Assembly: GCA_025358025.1 (NCBI GenBank)
Contig: JANYKW010000087.1
Location: 62,001-126,000 of the forward strand
DNA length: 64,000 nucleotides
Reading direction: 5' to 3'
Source: Bacteroidia bacterium
Lineage (GTDB): Bacteria > Bacteroidota > Bacteroidia > Bacteroidales > Prolixibacteraceae
The notes beneath the pieces are model-generated. The model had not been told where the DNA came from. It did not search any database and saw only the letters and a list, made by a program, of their open reading frames with translations. Within the stretch, counting starts at the first letter, position 1. Every line of letters starts with the position of its first letter. Positions 20,506 to 30,500 of this stretch are shown here, one piece after another. A program made the translations under genes and the position numbers.

Positions 20506-21231
20506 ATGCCCTATAGAAGATTACCCAATACAGACCAGGCAAGGTTAAGAGCTATCAATACCGCAATATTGATGGGACAGAAAAAAGCTATTGAAGAACT
20601 TGCATTTTCTGTTGGGACGCTCAATCGGTTAAGGGCTTTTTTCCCAGCTTTTGAAACAAATCTTATCCACCACAAACTGGCAAGAGCCCAACAGGATAAA
20701 AACAGTCGCTGTTATCTTGAAATTGCAAAAAAGGCCAGAATATACCTTTCTCACTTTATACAGATACTAAATTTTTCTATTCAACGCGGTGATATGAAGG
20801 CAGACGCCCGTAATTATTATGGGATGGTTGGCGATAAAAAATCACCCTCCTTAATTTTAGAATCTGAATTGCTTGAGTGGGGCAAGAAGATGATTGAGGG
20901 CGAGCATCAAAGGGTTCTTCACGGTGGGAACCCACTCTACAATCCTTCCATTGCTGTTGTCAAAGTAAAGTTTGATCAGTTCGTAGATGCATACCATTTC
21001 CAGAAAACGCTACAAAACAATACGGTCAGATGGACCCAAAAAGTGGCAGGGATGCGCGCCGAAGCCGACGAGATAATTTTGGATATCTGGAACGAGGCAG
21101 AGGAATATTATGCATCCTATCCCGAGGAGATTAAAAGGGAGAGGGCTGCTGAATACGGGGTTGTGTATGTCTTTCGTCCCAATGAGAAACATCGGAGTAA
21201 TGCCGGTATCAGAAGTAAGCATGATTTTTAA
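20506..21231 (+). CDS. Uncharacterised Bacteroidota alpha-helical protein
   Basis: 241-aa ORF beginning MPYRRLPNTDQARLRAINTAILMG; function not recognised. Confidence 0.75.
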   Translation: MPYRRLPNTDQARLRAINTAILMGQKKAIEELAFSVGTLNRLRAFFPAFETNLIHHKLARAQQDKNSRCYLEIAKKARIYLSHFIQILNFSIQRGDMKADARNYYGMVGDKKSPSLILESELLEWGKKMIEGEHQRVLHGGNPLYNPSIAVVKVKFDQFVDAYHFQKTLQNNTVRWTQKVAGMRAEADEIILDIWNEAEEYYASYPEEIKRERAAEYGVVYVFRPNEKHRSNAGIRSKHDF

Positions 21232-21277
21232 GACCCTTCCGGTTCCCTTACCTTCCAAGGTGTAAATATCTTATTTT

Positions 21278-21334
21278 AATGGCCTCATAAAATCGAAGAT
21301 TTGCCTCGCTGATCTTCGATTTTATGAGGCCATT
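21278..21334. terminator. Perfect 23-bp inverted repeat, 11-nt loop
   Basis: AATGGCCTCATAAAATCGAAGAT-TTGCCTCGCTG-ATCTTCGATTTTATGAGGCCATT, 3' of the DUF gene. Confidence 0.7.
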
Positions 21335-21353
21335 TATGAATAAGGAATTTGTG

Positions 21354-21361
21354 TAGTTTTG
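21354..21361 (+). promoter_or_regulatory. Bacteroidota -7 element TAGTTTTG for the sulfatase gene
   Basis: Exact TAnnTTTG, 33 nt upstream of the ATG at 21395. Confidence 0.5.
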
Positions 21362-21394
21362 TTCACTTTAAACAATACTAACTGAGGAGATAGG

Positions 21395-23332
21395 ATGGAT
21401 TTGAAGACAATTGTAACGAAAGAGCGCAATGCCACCCTTATGCTGATGTGGAGACTGATGATGATCTACTGTCTTTATTCGGTTCAGCGCATACTTTTTT
21501 ATCTGTTTAACAGCAGTTATTTCCCACAGATGCAATTGGCTCATTTTGGTGTACTGATGGTTTCCGGACTTAAGTTTGATCTGTCAGCACTTCTCTATGT
21601 AAACAGCTTATTTATCCTTTTAATGCTCCTTCCAATCCGTCAGAAGTATAACAACGGGTATAAAAAATTTGCAAAAGTTATTTTTCTGTTAACAAATTCA
21701 ATTGCCCTTTTAGCCAATTTTATCGATGTGGTTTACTTCAGGTATGTATTGAGAAGGACTGATTTCAGCATTTTTTCAGAATTCAAAAACGAGTCCCATT
21801 TGTGGAAAATCATTGCGATCGGTCTGGTACAGTATTGGTATCTGGTGGTTATTATTGTATTGATGGTTCTATTTCTAATGTGGGTATATGGAGATCATAA
21901 AAGCAGCAGGTTAATCAGATCAAATGCCTTGTTTTATTCAATTTCCACCATTGTGATGCTTCTGTTTTCCGGATTGACTGTTGCCGGTATGCGGGGCGGA
22001 TTTACCGGGACAACCCGTCCCATCACCATTAGCAATGCCATTGAAAGGGTGAATAAACCCATTGAATCTTCCATTGTGCTCAACACTCCTTTTTCCATCA
22101 TCCGGACCATTTCTGCAAAAACATTTGAAGAGGTGAGGTTCTTTGAAGAGAAAGATGCTGAAAAGATTTATAGTCCCATTCATAATGGTTATCCTGCCGG
22201 AAGTTTTAATCCGATGAATGTGGTTGTGATAATTTTGGAAAGTTTTACAAAAGAGGTGGTTGGATCACTTAACAAAGATTTGGAACAAGGTAATTATAAG
22301 GGATATACTCCATTTTTAGATTCTTTGATACACAAAAGTTATACCTGGAAATACTCATTTGCCAACGGGGTTAAATCCATTGATGCCATCCCTTCTGTGA
22401 TTGCAGGAGTGCCTTCACTTGTTCAGCCATTTGTGCTTTCACGTTATTCGTTGAATGAGATGGAAGGACTTGCTTCAACTTTAAAGAAGAAAGGATACGA
22501 CGCCGGGTTTTTTCATGGGGCTCCCAATGGTTCCATGGGATTTGATGCGATTACCCATATGCTCTCCATTCAGAAATATTTTGGACAGAATGAGTATGGT
22601 CGCAAAGATGATTCAGACGGGTACTGGGGGATTCCGGATGAGCTATTTCTGAACTACTGTGCGAACAATTTCAGTCAGCTGAAGGAACCGTTTATCGCAT
22701 CAGTCTTCACACTATCCTCACATCATCCCTATATTCTCCCAAAAAAATATGAGAATACCTTCAAAGGCGGTCCCAATCCGCTTTATAAATGTATCGAATA
22801 CAGTGACTATTCATTAAGGGAATTTTTCAGGGAGGCATCCCGGCAACCCTGGTATAAGAACACACTTTTTGTATTAACGGCAGATCACTCACTCCCCTCG
22901 AACGACCATAAGGAGTACATTACTTCAACCGGTCTTTTTTCCATACCAATCATCTTTCACCATCCGAATAGTGACCTGGCAGGCATGGACTCCTCTTTGA
23001 TCCAGCAGATTGATATCTTTCCGACTGTCATGGGATACCTGAAATATGATGCACCTTATTTCGCTTTCGGCAGCGATCGCTTCAATCCCCGCGAGCATCC
23101 ATATACTATTAACTATGTAAATGGATATTACCAGTTTATGGAGGATGATATCCTTCTTCAGTCTGATGGGAAAAACCTTTTGGCCGCCTATCATTTCAAA
23201 GAAGATCCTCAGTATCTTCGCAATCTTTCAGGAAGCAGGGACAGTACGATTACCATGCACTTCCAGCGATTCAAGGCTTTTCTTCAACAGTACAACAACA
23301 GAATGGTCGAAAATCGTCTGACAATCAAATGA
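21395..23332 (+). CDS. LTA synthase-like membrane sulfatase/phosphoglycerol transferase
   Basis: Five N-terminal TMs; sulfatase fold NVVVIILESFTKEVVGSL, FVLTADHSLPS, FHGAPNGSMGFD. Confidence 0.9.
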   Translation: MDLKTIVTKERNATLMLMWRLMMIYCLYSVQRILFYLFNSSYFPQMQLAHFGVLMVSGLKFDLSALLYVNSLFILLMLLPIRQKYNNGYKKFAKVIFLLTNSIALLANFIDVVYFRYVLRRTDFSIFSEFKNESHLWKIIAIGLVQYWYLVVIIVLMVLFLMWVYGDHKSSRLIRSNALFYSISTIVMLLFSGLTVAGMRGGFTGTTRPITISNAIERVNKPIESSIVLNTPFSIIRTISAKTFEEVRFFEEKDAEKIYSPIHNGYPAGSFNPMNVVVIILESFTKEVVGSLNKDLEQGNYKGYTPFLDSLIHKSYTWKYSFANGVKSIDAIPSVIAGVPSLVQPFVLSRYSLNEMEGLASTLKKKGYDAGFFHGAPNGSMGFDAITHMLSIQKYFGQNEYGRKDDSDGYWGIPDELFLNYCANNFSQLKEPFIASVFTLSSHHPYILPKKYENTFKGGPNPLYKCIEYSDYSLREFFREASRQPWYKNTLFVLTADHSLPSNDHKEYITSTGLFSIPIIFHHPNSDLAGMDSSLIQQIDIFPTVMGYLKYDAPYFAFGSDRFNPREHPYTINYVNGYYQFMEDDILLQSDGKNLLAAYHFKEDPQYLRNLSGSRDSTITMHFQRFKAFLQQYNNRMVENRLTIK

Positions 23333-23450
23333 TGATGTTGTGATTCGCTGATTTGCAGTTTGTTCAATAGGTGGTTAGATGAATGGGGTTGAAACTTATT
23401 TTGTCAAATCTGAGTAAAAGGGGATAGATGAACATTTTAACAATCAGATT

Positions 23451-24404
23451 ATGAGATATAAATTGAATCAGAATATTGCCCGCAATCCATTATTTTGCAT
23501 CATATTGTTGGCATTTCTGGTTTCAGGATGTTTGGCAAAACCTGTCGCTGAGACACCTCCAAACAATGGATTCAATTTTTTTGTGCTCTCCGACATGGGT
23601 TCAACAGGTCCATTCCGTGAAGACTCTGTGGCGCACACTGTGAACAGGCTTTCCGGCATTTTGCATCCCAGGTTTGTGATAAATCAGGGAGATTTTTTCC
23701 ATGATCAGGGTGTCAGAGATACACTGGATTCACTTTGGAATGCGCAGTTTGAGAAAATGTTTTCTGCTCCCGAATTAAATATCAAATGGTACTCCATCGC
23801 AGGAAACCACGAATATATTGGTAATCCTCAAGCCTTGATCGATTATGGGAAGCACAATGGGAGATGGACCATGCCTGCCCGCAATTATACATTTGTTCAG
23901 AAGGTAGACAGCAATACATCCATCCGCTTTGTTATGATTGACACCTCTCCTTTTGTGACCTTCTACCATCACGATCCAAAATACTTTGCTGTGAAGTCGC
24001 AAAATCCTGCTAAAACCGTTGCCTTCGTTGACAGTGTTCTGGCCTGCTCGCGAGAAACCTGGAAGGTGGTTGTTGGTCATCACCCTATCTATACTTCAGA
24101 CTTTACACAGGGAAATACGTATGGACTTATTGAGCAAATTGCTCCGCTTCTGCGAAAGTACCAGGTTGATTTCTACCTGAATGGTCATGTACATAAATTT
24201 GAGCATTACCAAAGAGAGGGAATAGACTATATGATTACTACAACAGGAGTAAAGCCCCGCTGGACAAATCCATGGTTTTTCACCAAATATGTGCAAAAAT
24301 CTTTGGGATTTACGGTTTGCCATGTAACATCTCATGAATTTGCTTTTTACTTTATCAATGAGAAAGGCGAGTCGCTATATTCCTATCGGAGGAAGAAAGA
24401 TTAG
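23451..24404 (+). CDS. Metallophosphoesterase lipoprotein (purple acid phosphatase-like)
   Basis: Lipobox LVSGC; FVLSDMG, NQGDFFHDQG, AGNHEYIG, VVGHHPIYTS, NGHVHKFEHY. Confidence 0.88.
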   Translation: MRYKLNQNIARNPLFCIILLAFLVSGCLAKPVAETPPNNGFNFFVLSDMGSTGPFREDSVAHTVNRLSGILHPRFVINQGDFFHDQGVRDTLDSLWNAQFEKMFSAPELNIKWYSIAGNHEYIGNPQALIDYGKHNGRWTMPARNYTFVQKVDSNTSIRFVMIDTSPFVTFYHHDPKYFAVKSQNPAKTVAFVDSVLACSRETWKVVVGHHPIYTSDFTQGNTYGLIEQIAPLLRKYQVDFYLNGHVHKFEHYQREGIDYMITTTGVKPRWTNPWFFTKYVQKSLGFTVCHVTSHEFAFYFINEKGESLYSYRRKKD

Positions 24405-24452
24405 GATAATGTGTTGAATAGCCGATGTGATGATTGGGCTATATGAAAATCA

Positions 24453-25250
24453 TCATAGCTTCTGGTTATTCATATTTCGTGAACCACTTTTATTCATGTT
24501 TTGATTATTTTCATTTTGCAGATCTTCCTCTTCGTCCGAATCTGTACGTTTTGGGGAGGCAGACTTAAGTGGTTTTGGCAGGGTTTTGGTTTTAATGATT
24601 GGGAAACGATAGGAGACAGTAGCCGAAAAATCAAAAGGCACCTCTTTGTTGGTATAACCCAATCCGGGAATAACATAGGGGTTTACGTGCATATCATCGG
24701 TGTGTGCCAGGAGAAATTTTGCACGAACCGACCATCCAAAAAAGATATTAGGAAGCAATTCACCCTTTAATCCAAACAAAAGTTCTGCCCAATGCGCATT
24801 CAGGTAGTCTTTGGGGAAAATGGTGTTGAGGGTACCCCAATAGTTGGTGTAGCTGGCTGAGAGTGTCTCTTGCGAAAAATGAGTATAGCCGTAACGCACG
24901 CCAACAAATACCAGGTCATTGTCTGACAGTGATTCAAATTTGTTGATGTTCACATCCACCCCGATTCTGCCGTAAGGACCTTTGTTGGTATAATGAAAAT
25001 TCTCGTTATCATCATCGACACTCAAATAGCCAACTTCAACGGTAGGGAAAAAATTTCCTTTATATGGATAATCTGCCTGAATCTCGAATCCACTTCGTGT
25101 TGATTTCTGGATATAGGGCATCAGAAACCTGGACACATCGAGCCCTATGCGGGGCCCTTCATATCTCCACACCTCGCTCTTTTTCTGCCCAAAGCCTATA
25201 AGAGGATTAAGGAGTAGTAAGATGAAGATAGATCTTAATGTTTTGTCCAT
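24453..25250 (-). CDS. DUF6048-like outer membrane beta-barrel protein
   Basis: MDKTLRSIFILLLLNPLIGFGQ signal peptide; barrel-like strands with low-complexity C-terminus; paired with the DUF6452-like gene. Confidence 0.6.
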   Translation of the reverse strand: MDKTLRSIFILLLLNPLIGFGQKKSEVWRYEGPRIGLDVSRFLMPYIQKSTRSGFEIQADYPYKGNFFPTVEVGYLSVDDDNENFHYTNKGPYGRIGVDVNINKFESLSDNDLVFVGVRYGYTHFSQETLSASYTNYWGTLNTIFPKDYLNAHWAELLFGLKGELLPNIFFGWSVRAKFLLAHTDDMHVNPYVIPGLGYTNKEVPFDFSATVSYRFPIIKTKTLPKPLKSASPKRTDSDEEEDLQNENNQNMNKSGSRNMNNQKL

Positions 25251-25698
25251 TGGTTTCATATATTTCAACAGATTTGGGATCTACATGCAGATCGGAAATC
25301 TTTATAGAGTCAATCAGTGAGCTATGCCTGGAAGCAATGAGTTGGTAATATGGTGCAAAGCCGCAGGGTTGTGAGATCAGTTTAATGATCATCGTGTGTT
25401 TCAGCCAGAAGGTACCGGATTTACCATTGGCATATACATTAAATCCTGTCGAATCGGCGGTAAGAGATAACGGCAAGCCAACTTTTGAGGTTAATGCAGG
25501 TGTTTTACTATATTCCAGTGTATCTCCAACGGCATTTCTTTGGTAACCGGTAACCAGAATCGATTGAATATTAACGGAGGTGCTTCCTGAAAAGATGGTA
25601 ATCATCAAGGTCTCTGCCGACTCGTAACAGTGAGAGCCATTGTTACAGGAGAAGAGTAACATGACTGTAAAAATGACTGATGTGAACCGAAAACGCAT
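25207..25698 (-). CDS. DUF6452-like lipoprotein
   Basis: MRFRFTSVIFTVMLLFSCNNGSHC lipobox; start moved to 25698 because the ORF-track TTG lies inside the -7 element. Confidence 0.6.
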   Translation of the reverse strand: MRFRFTSVIFTVMLLFSCNNGSHCYESAETLMITIFSGSTSVNIQSILVTGYQRNAVGDTLEYSKTPALTSKVGLPLSLTADSTGFNVYANGKSGTFWLKHTMIIKLISQPCGFAPYYQLIASRHSSLIDSIKISDLHVDPKSVEIYETNGQNIKIYLHLTTP

Positions 25699-25728
25699 TC
25701 GTCGAAGGGGTTTGTTGTGTATCTTGCG

Positions 25729-25736
25729 CAAATATA
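25729..25736 (-). promoter_or_regulatory. Bacteroidota -7 element (TATATTTG) for the DUF6452-like gene
   Basis: CAAATATA on +; exact TAnnTTTG on -. Confidence 0.5.
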
Positions 25737-25778
25737 ATCAAATTGGGCGGACAGGATTTATACCCCCGAAATAATTGA

Positions 25779-25786
25779 TAGTTTTG
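25779..25786 (+). promoter_or_regulatory. Bacteroidota -7 element TAGTTTTG for the metallophosphoesterase gene
   Basis: Exact TAnnTTTG, 20 nt upstream of the ATG at 25806. Confidence 0.5.
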
Positions 25787-25805
25787 CCCTTCTAATTTCA
25801 GGATC

Positions 25806-26954
25806 ATGAGGACACTTACTTTTATGATTTTTTTCAGTGTTGTATTGTTGGTATATTCTTCAATCAACTATTACGTCTTTACCCGGGGCTTGCTGGTCTT
25901 TTCCTGCAATCCTGTCATGAAGCGATGGTATACTGTCCTTTTCTGGAGTGTTGTCTCTTCTTTCCTCCTCGGGATGTTCTGGGAACGCACTGCTTCTTCC
26001 ATCGTGAGTGAATGGGTATATCGGGTCGGCGCTTTCTGGCTGGCATTTTTCTTCTACTTCCTTATGATTCTGGCTCTTATTGACCTGATCCGGCTCACAG
26101 ATTATTTTTTCCATTTTTTACCCGATTTTTCCCCTGCAGGGAAGTTAAAGCTCGGATTCTCCGTGATCGGTTTTGTGACGCTGATTGTTTTAGGAGGGTA
26201 CATTAACGCGTTGTCAACCAGGATCAAAGAAATTCCATTAACGATACATAAGAAGGTGACCGGGAGTAAAGATTTAAAGATTCTAATGGCATCGGATATA
26301 CACCTGGGGGCTTTGATAGGTGAACGGCAGGAGCTCAAGCTGGTGCGGATTATCAATGAGCAAAAACCGGATTTGGTATTGCTTTGCGGCGATCTGGTTG
26401 ACGGCGATATCGGTCCGGTAATACGAAAGGGGTTGGGAAGGCATATCCAGGAGATCCGCACTCCACTTGGAGTCTTTGCCATTACCGGTAATCATGAATA
26501 CATCGGAGGTATACAGAATACCCTGCCATATCTGAAAGGGATCAATATTAAAATGTTGCTTGACGAGGTTGTGACTCTTCCAAACGGGATACAGCTGGTA
26601 GGACGTGATGACCGCGACAGGCGAAGAATGGGAGGGGCCGACAATCCGCACGAGCTGAAAGTGCTGGTCAAAGATGTGGATCACTCCAAGCCTGTCATCG
26701 TGTTAAACCACCAGCCTTTTCACCTCGACGAGGCCGTTGAGGCAGGTGCTGACCTGCATCTTTCGGGTCATACCCACAACGGACAAATGTGGCCTCTCAA
26801 CTATCTGACTGATGCGATTTTCGAGTTAAGCTGGGGATTGAAACAAAAAGGAAACACCACCTTTTACGTCTCCTCCGGATTCGGATCGTGGGGCCCTCCG
26901 GTTCGTGTAGGTAATCATCCGGAGGTGGTAGTCTTTCAGATTAAATTTGATTGA
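25806..26954 (+). CDS. Membrane metallophosphoesterase (YaeI/YkuE-like)
   Basis: N-terminal TMs then LMASDIHLG, LLCGDLVDGD, ITGNHEYIGG, LNHQPFHLD, LSGHTHNGQMWPLNYL. Confidence 0.92.
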   Translation: MRTLTFMIFFSVVLLVYSSINYYVFTRGLLVFSCNPVMKRWYTVLFWSVVSSFLLGMFWERTASSIVSEWVYRVGAFWLAFFFYFLMILALIDLIRLTDYFFHFLPDFSPAGKLKLGFSVIGFVTLIVLGGYINALSTRIKEIPLTIHKKVTGSKDLKILMASDIHLGALIGERQELKLVRIINEQKPDLVLLCGDLVDGDIGPVIRKGLGRHIQEIRTPLGVFAITGNHEYIGGIQNTLPYLKGINIKMLLDEVVTLPNGIQLVGRDDRDRRRMGGADNPHELKVLVKDVDHSKPVIVLNHQPFHLDEAVEAGADLHLSGHTHNGQMWPLNYLTDAIFELSWGLKQKGNTTFYVSSGFGSWGPPVRVGNHPEVVVFQIKFD

Positions 26955-27026
26955 TCCAGAACGAGCTGATTAATTCTTCAGCCATTATCCTTTCCCCTTT
27001 TTCCCGAATTGCAGCATATAAAATAA

Positions 27027-27998
27027 TTAACTTTTTTGGGCATCAAACCATGCTACAAATCTCCTGATGCCTTCCTGAAAGGGTATTCCCGGGTGATAGC
27101 CCAACAGTTTTTCTGCCTTCCTGATGGAGGCGAAAGTGTTTTCCATATCGCCGGGTTGTTGCTTACTGTAAACTATTTCCGGAGTACAACCTGATTCCTT
27201 TCCCAATATGTGGATCATCTGTGACAGGGCAATGGGTCTTCCGCTACCGAGGTTGATGGATTCATATACTTTTTCATGTGATAAAACGTAGCTGACAGAA
27301 CTTTCAATACCCGCCACAATATCATCAACATGCGTATAATCCCGGGTAGAATTGCCATCCCCGTAGAGCACAACCACTTCGCCGAGCCGCATTGCCATCA
27401 GAAACTTGTGGATTGCAAGATCCGGACGCTGTCCGGGACCGTACACAGTAAAGAACCTCAGATTGACTACATCCAGCCCGTTTTGCCGGTGGTAGGTAAG
27501 ATTGATTTGTTCACAGGCTATTTTTGTCGCGGCATAAGGCGACAAGGGTGCAGACAAGTCAGAAGTCTCCACAAAAGGCGACTCAGTCGTATTCCCATAA
27601 ACAGAGGAGGAAGAGGCAAAAACCAGTTTCCGGATACCCCGCTTCAGCATCCACTTCAGCAAGCATTCCGTGCCATACAGATTGGTATGGAAATAACCTT
27701 CCGGATCTTTCAATGAGGATCTTACGCCAACTTTGGCTGCCAGGTGTACTACGATCTCAGGCCGGAGCTTTTCAGGTAATACCTCAAGGGCTTTTTGATC
27801 AGTAAGATCCGCTTCACAGAATGTAAAATTCGGATAACTGAGGAGTAAAAAATTATTCTGCTCTTTTACCTGCCGGGGATAGTTGGGATCGAAGTTGTCT
27901 ATGCCAAAAACTGTATGGCCTTGTTTTAAAAGTGAAAGACAAATGTTGGATCCAATAAATCCCGAACAGCCGGTGACGAGTATGGTGGTTGGTTTCAC
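27027..27998 (-). CDS. NAD-dependent epimerase/dehydratase (UDP-glucuronate 4-epimerase-like)
   Basis: TGCSGFIGSNICLSLL, SSSSVYGNTTESPF, SPYAATKIACEQ (YxxxK), VYGPGQRPDLAIHKF. Confidence 0.9.
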   Translation of the reverse strand: MKPTTILVTGCSGFIGSNICLSLLKQGHTVFGIDNFDPNYPRQVKEQNNFLLLSYPNFTFCEADLTDQKALEVLPEKLRPEIVVHLAAKVGVRSSLKDPEGYFHTNLYGTECLLKWMLKRGIRKLVFASSSSVYGNTTESPFVETSDLSAPLSPYAATKIACEQINLTYHRQNGLDVVNLRFFTVYGPGQRPDLAIHKFLMAMRLGEVVVLYGDGNSTRDYTHVDDIVAGIESSVSYVLSHEKVYESINLGSGRPIALSQMIHILGKESGCTPEIVYSKQQPGDMENTFASIRKAEKLLGYHPGIPFQEGIRRFVAWFDAQKS

Positions 27999-28080
27999 AA
28001 AAGAAGCTGATGAAAATAAGCATGAAAAGTAGGAGAAAATTCTGATTTATCCACAAATGTAACCCCTTTTCAACCATTGA

Positions 28081-28181
28081 TTACACAAATAAACCCCGCA
28101 CTTCACCACAAATAGCACAAATAGCACAAATAAACCCCGGTTCCCACAACAATTAGCTTAAATGGATACAAATAAACCCCG
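28081..28181. repeat. ACAAATAAACCCCG direct repeats plus CACAAATAG words
   Basis: Exact 14-mer at 28085-28098, 28126-28139 and 28168-28181; (CACAAATAG)n between. Confidence 0.8.
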
Positions 28182-28196
28182 GCTCCCGCCACATGC

Positions 28197-29864
28197 TCAC
28201 TCCTTCTTCTTAAATACAGTCACCCAATTTCTCAAAATATCTCCACCCCATTTTTCCTGAAGGTTTGCATCAAAAAGACCGATGGTTTCAAGGGTATAAC
28301 CTGAGAGGAGTTCCTGTGGGTATAGTTCGCGGGGTTCTTTTGGCGACAATAGCACAAATGAGCGGACATCGGGCAAATCTTTTTTGTCCGGATTTATCGG
28401 ATACTGTATCTTCCTGCCGCAAGCCCAGATCACCTCAATCAGTTTATCATCGCGTTTTTCGCTGAAATAGAAAGGTAAATCTGTCAGTTCGGGATGATTA
28501 CGCAGTTCATTATATGGTCGGTAATATTGGTTTTTATTGATGATCTCAGGTGTTTTCCCCAGCAAAATAACAGTAGTGGATACCACAAGCAACAACATGC
28601 CCAGCCATAATTGCAGCGGTCTTTTCAGTTTAGTCGCCCTTATCAGGAAGAATCCGATCGACCAAAATCCGGCAAAGGCGAAAAATGTTGTTATAAAAAA
28701 TGACGTATCGCCATTTTGCCGTATCATAAAGAGGAAAACAGGAGGGATCAGAAATGCTGCGAGAGCCATTAAAATTCCGTTCACATAAAGGAAGAGTCTT
28801 TCCCATTTGTCTTCCAGGCCTTCCTTGAAGGAACCAATCAGCATCCGGAAATAGTATGCTGTTGCGATAGAGAGGGGAATCAGAACAGGAAACAGGTAGC
28901 GCTCCTTTTTCTCAGGAATGAGAGAGAGTAAAAGCACCGAAGCTAGTGTCCAGAGGACAACCAACAAATATTTATCCTGGACTGCTGACCGTTTTTTAAG
29001 AAAAGGTATGAAGAGTGAGATCGTTGCCGGGAGCACCCATATTCCGGATTGTACCGTGAAACTCCAGTAATGGTAAAGTGGTTTGACTTCGCGGCTTATC
29101 CATGCAGTTGATTCTTTGACTGCAGCAGCAACTGCATAATCATGGAATGAGATAAAAAGATAAACCGGCCAAAATGAACAAAATGCCAATGCCAAAAATG
29201 CCAATACAGCGATCCCTCCCGGATGAAAATTTAGGTTATTGTGTTTTCTGGTAAGATATATGGCAAGGAGATAAGGTAAAAGAAGTGCATAAAATGCAAC
29301 CGGGCCTTTGCTAAGGAAGGAGAGCCCCATCAGTATGGCTGAACCTATAAAAGGGGCATATGTTAATTTATAGTTTTTTAAACCCCTGTGCATCAGCCAG
29401 ATTGCTCCAAGCATAAAGCTGTGGCAGAAAATATCCCAGCTAATGTCCCTTGCTAAAAAGAAGAGGTAGAAAGAAGTGGTAGCGGTGCCGGCTGCCAACC
29501 AAGGAAGCATTGTATCGGTTGTCAATTCCCTGGTGAGCCTGAAGAGAAAAAAGATCAGCAACATGGCTGCAAGTGCGGAGGGAATCCTTAGCAGGGAAAG
29601 ATTATCCTGACCGAAGAGTAGCATGGCAGTTGCAGTGATCCAGGTAGGCAACGGCGGCTTTTCCAGCCGGAGTACACCGTTCAGGGTGGGGTGCATCCAG
29701 TTGTGTTCTGTTACCATTTCCCTGGCCGTTGTAAGATTTCTGGCCTCCATAATATTGGCTGGCAGTACACCGTTATGAACAGCAAAAGTGCATAGCATGA
29801 GGAGCAGGAGTGCTGGGAGGAGCAGTTTTTTATAATCCATGCTGGCTGAATGGTTTATCGGCAT
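28197..29864 (-). CDS. GT39/ArnT-like membrane glycosyltransferase
   Basis: NIMEARNLTTAREMVTEHNWMHPTLNGVLRLEKPPLPTWITATAMLLFG is typical of the ArnT/GT39 family; multiple TMs. Confidence 0.88.
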   Translation of the reverse strand: MPINHSASMDYKKLLLPALLLLMLCTFAVHNGVLPANIMEARNLTTAREMVTEHNWMHPTLNGVLRLEKPPLPTWITATAMLLFGQDNLSLLRIPSALAAMLLIFFLFRLTRELTTDTMLPWLAAGTATTSFYLFFLARDISWDIFCHSFMLGAIWLMHRGLKNYKLTYAPFIGSAILMGLSFLSKGPVAFYALLLPYLLAIYLTRKHNNLNFHPGGIAVLAFLALAFCSFWPVYLFISFHDYAVAAAVKESTAWISREVKPLYHYWSFTVQSGIWVLPATISLFIPFLKKRSAVQDKYLLVVLWTLASVLLLSLIPEKKERYLFPVLIPLSIATAYYFRMLIGSFKEGLEDKWERLFLYVNGILMALAAFLIPPVFLFMIRQNGDTSFFITTFFAFAGFWSIGFFLIRATKLKRPLQLWLGMLLLVVSTTVILLGKTPEIINKNQYYRPYNELRNHPELTDLPFYFSEKRDDKLIEVIWACGRKIQYPINPDKKDLPDVRSFVLLSPKEPRELYPQELLSGYTLETIGLFDANLQEKWGGDILRNWVTVFKKKE

Positions 29865-30498
29865 GAAACATCAGTTTTGATTTGTGTCTGTGGGCCAGTA
29901 TCAGGTTACGTGTGTAGAGAATCGATCCGGTAAGTTGTCCGATCAACAGCACCGGATCTTTTCGAAGGAAAGCGTAACTCAGGATCATGATAGATCCAAC
30001 CAGGCTGATACCCCAAAAAGCATTGGAAAGAACAGACTGGTTCCGTTTTTCGGATTCGAGCCACTGCACCACAAATCGAAGTGTAAAGACCACCTGTCCC
30101 AGACTACCCCAAAGTATCAACCAGTCAGGAATCATGCTGTCTCTGATCAGGTCGTGCCAGTTTCCTGGTGAAGAAGAGAAGAGATAGCCGGCCAGTGCAA
30201 AGGGAAGCAGGATGAATATCAGGCGTATCAGAAGATGGAGTTTTGTCCAGACTTTTTTAAAATGCAAATTGCGCAGGTAGATGAAGTAGACGATTATTTG
30301 TCCTAAGAGGATTGCAAAATCTTTTCTCAGGATTGCATAAAGCAAAAAAAAGAGTGCACCCAGAATACTCATCTCCCAGAACAAAGTTGGAGAAAGTGGG
30401 CGCCCTGCTTTCTCTGACTGGATCCATTGGACAATCATCCTGGACATAAACAGGACCTGAGCGATAAAACCTATCAAAAAAATCAGAATATCACTCAT
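29830..30498 (-). CDS. Membrane protein with two lipid-A-disaccharide synthase N-terminal-like (LABN) domains
   Basis: Two repeated halves: GFIAQVLFMSRMIVQWIQSEK..FW..YAILRKD..LLGQ..YLRNL and GSLGQVVFTLRFVVQWLESEK..FW..YAFLRKD..LIGQ..YTRNL. Start moved to MSDILIFLIG. Confidence 0.88.
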   Translation of the reverse strand: MSDILIFLIGFIAQVLFMSRMIVQWIQSEKAGRPLSPTLFWEMSILGALFFLLYAILRKDFAILLGQIIVYFIYLRNLHFKKVWTKLHLLIRLIFILLPFALAGYLFSSSPGNWHDLIRDSMIPDWLILWGSLGQVVFTLRFVVQWLESEKRNQSVLSNAFWGISLVGSIMILSYAFLRKDPVLLIGQLTGSILYTRNLILAHRHKSKLMFHADKPFSQHGL

Positions 30499-30500
30499 AA

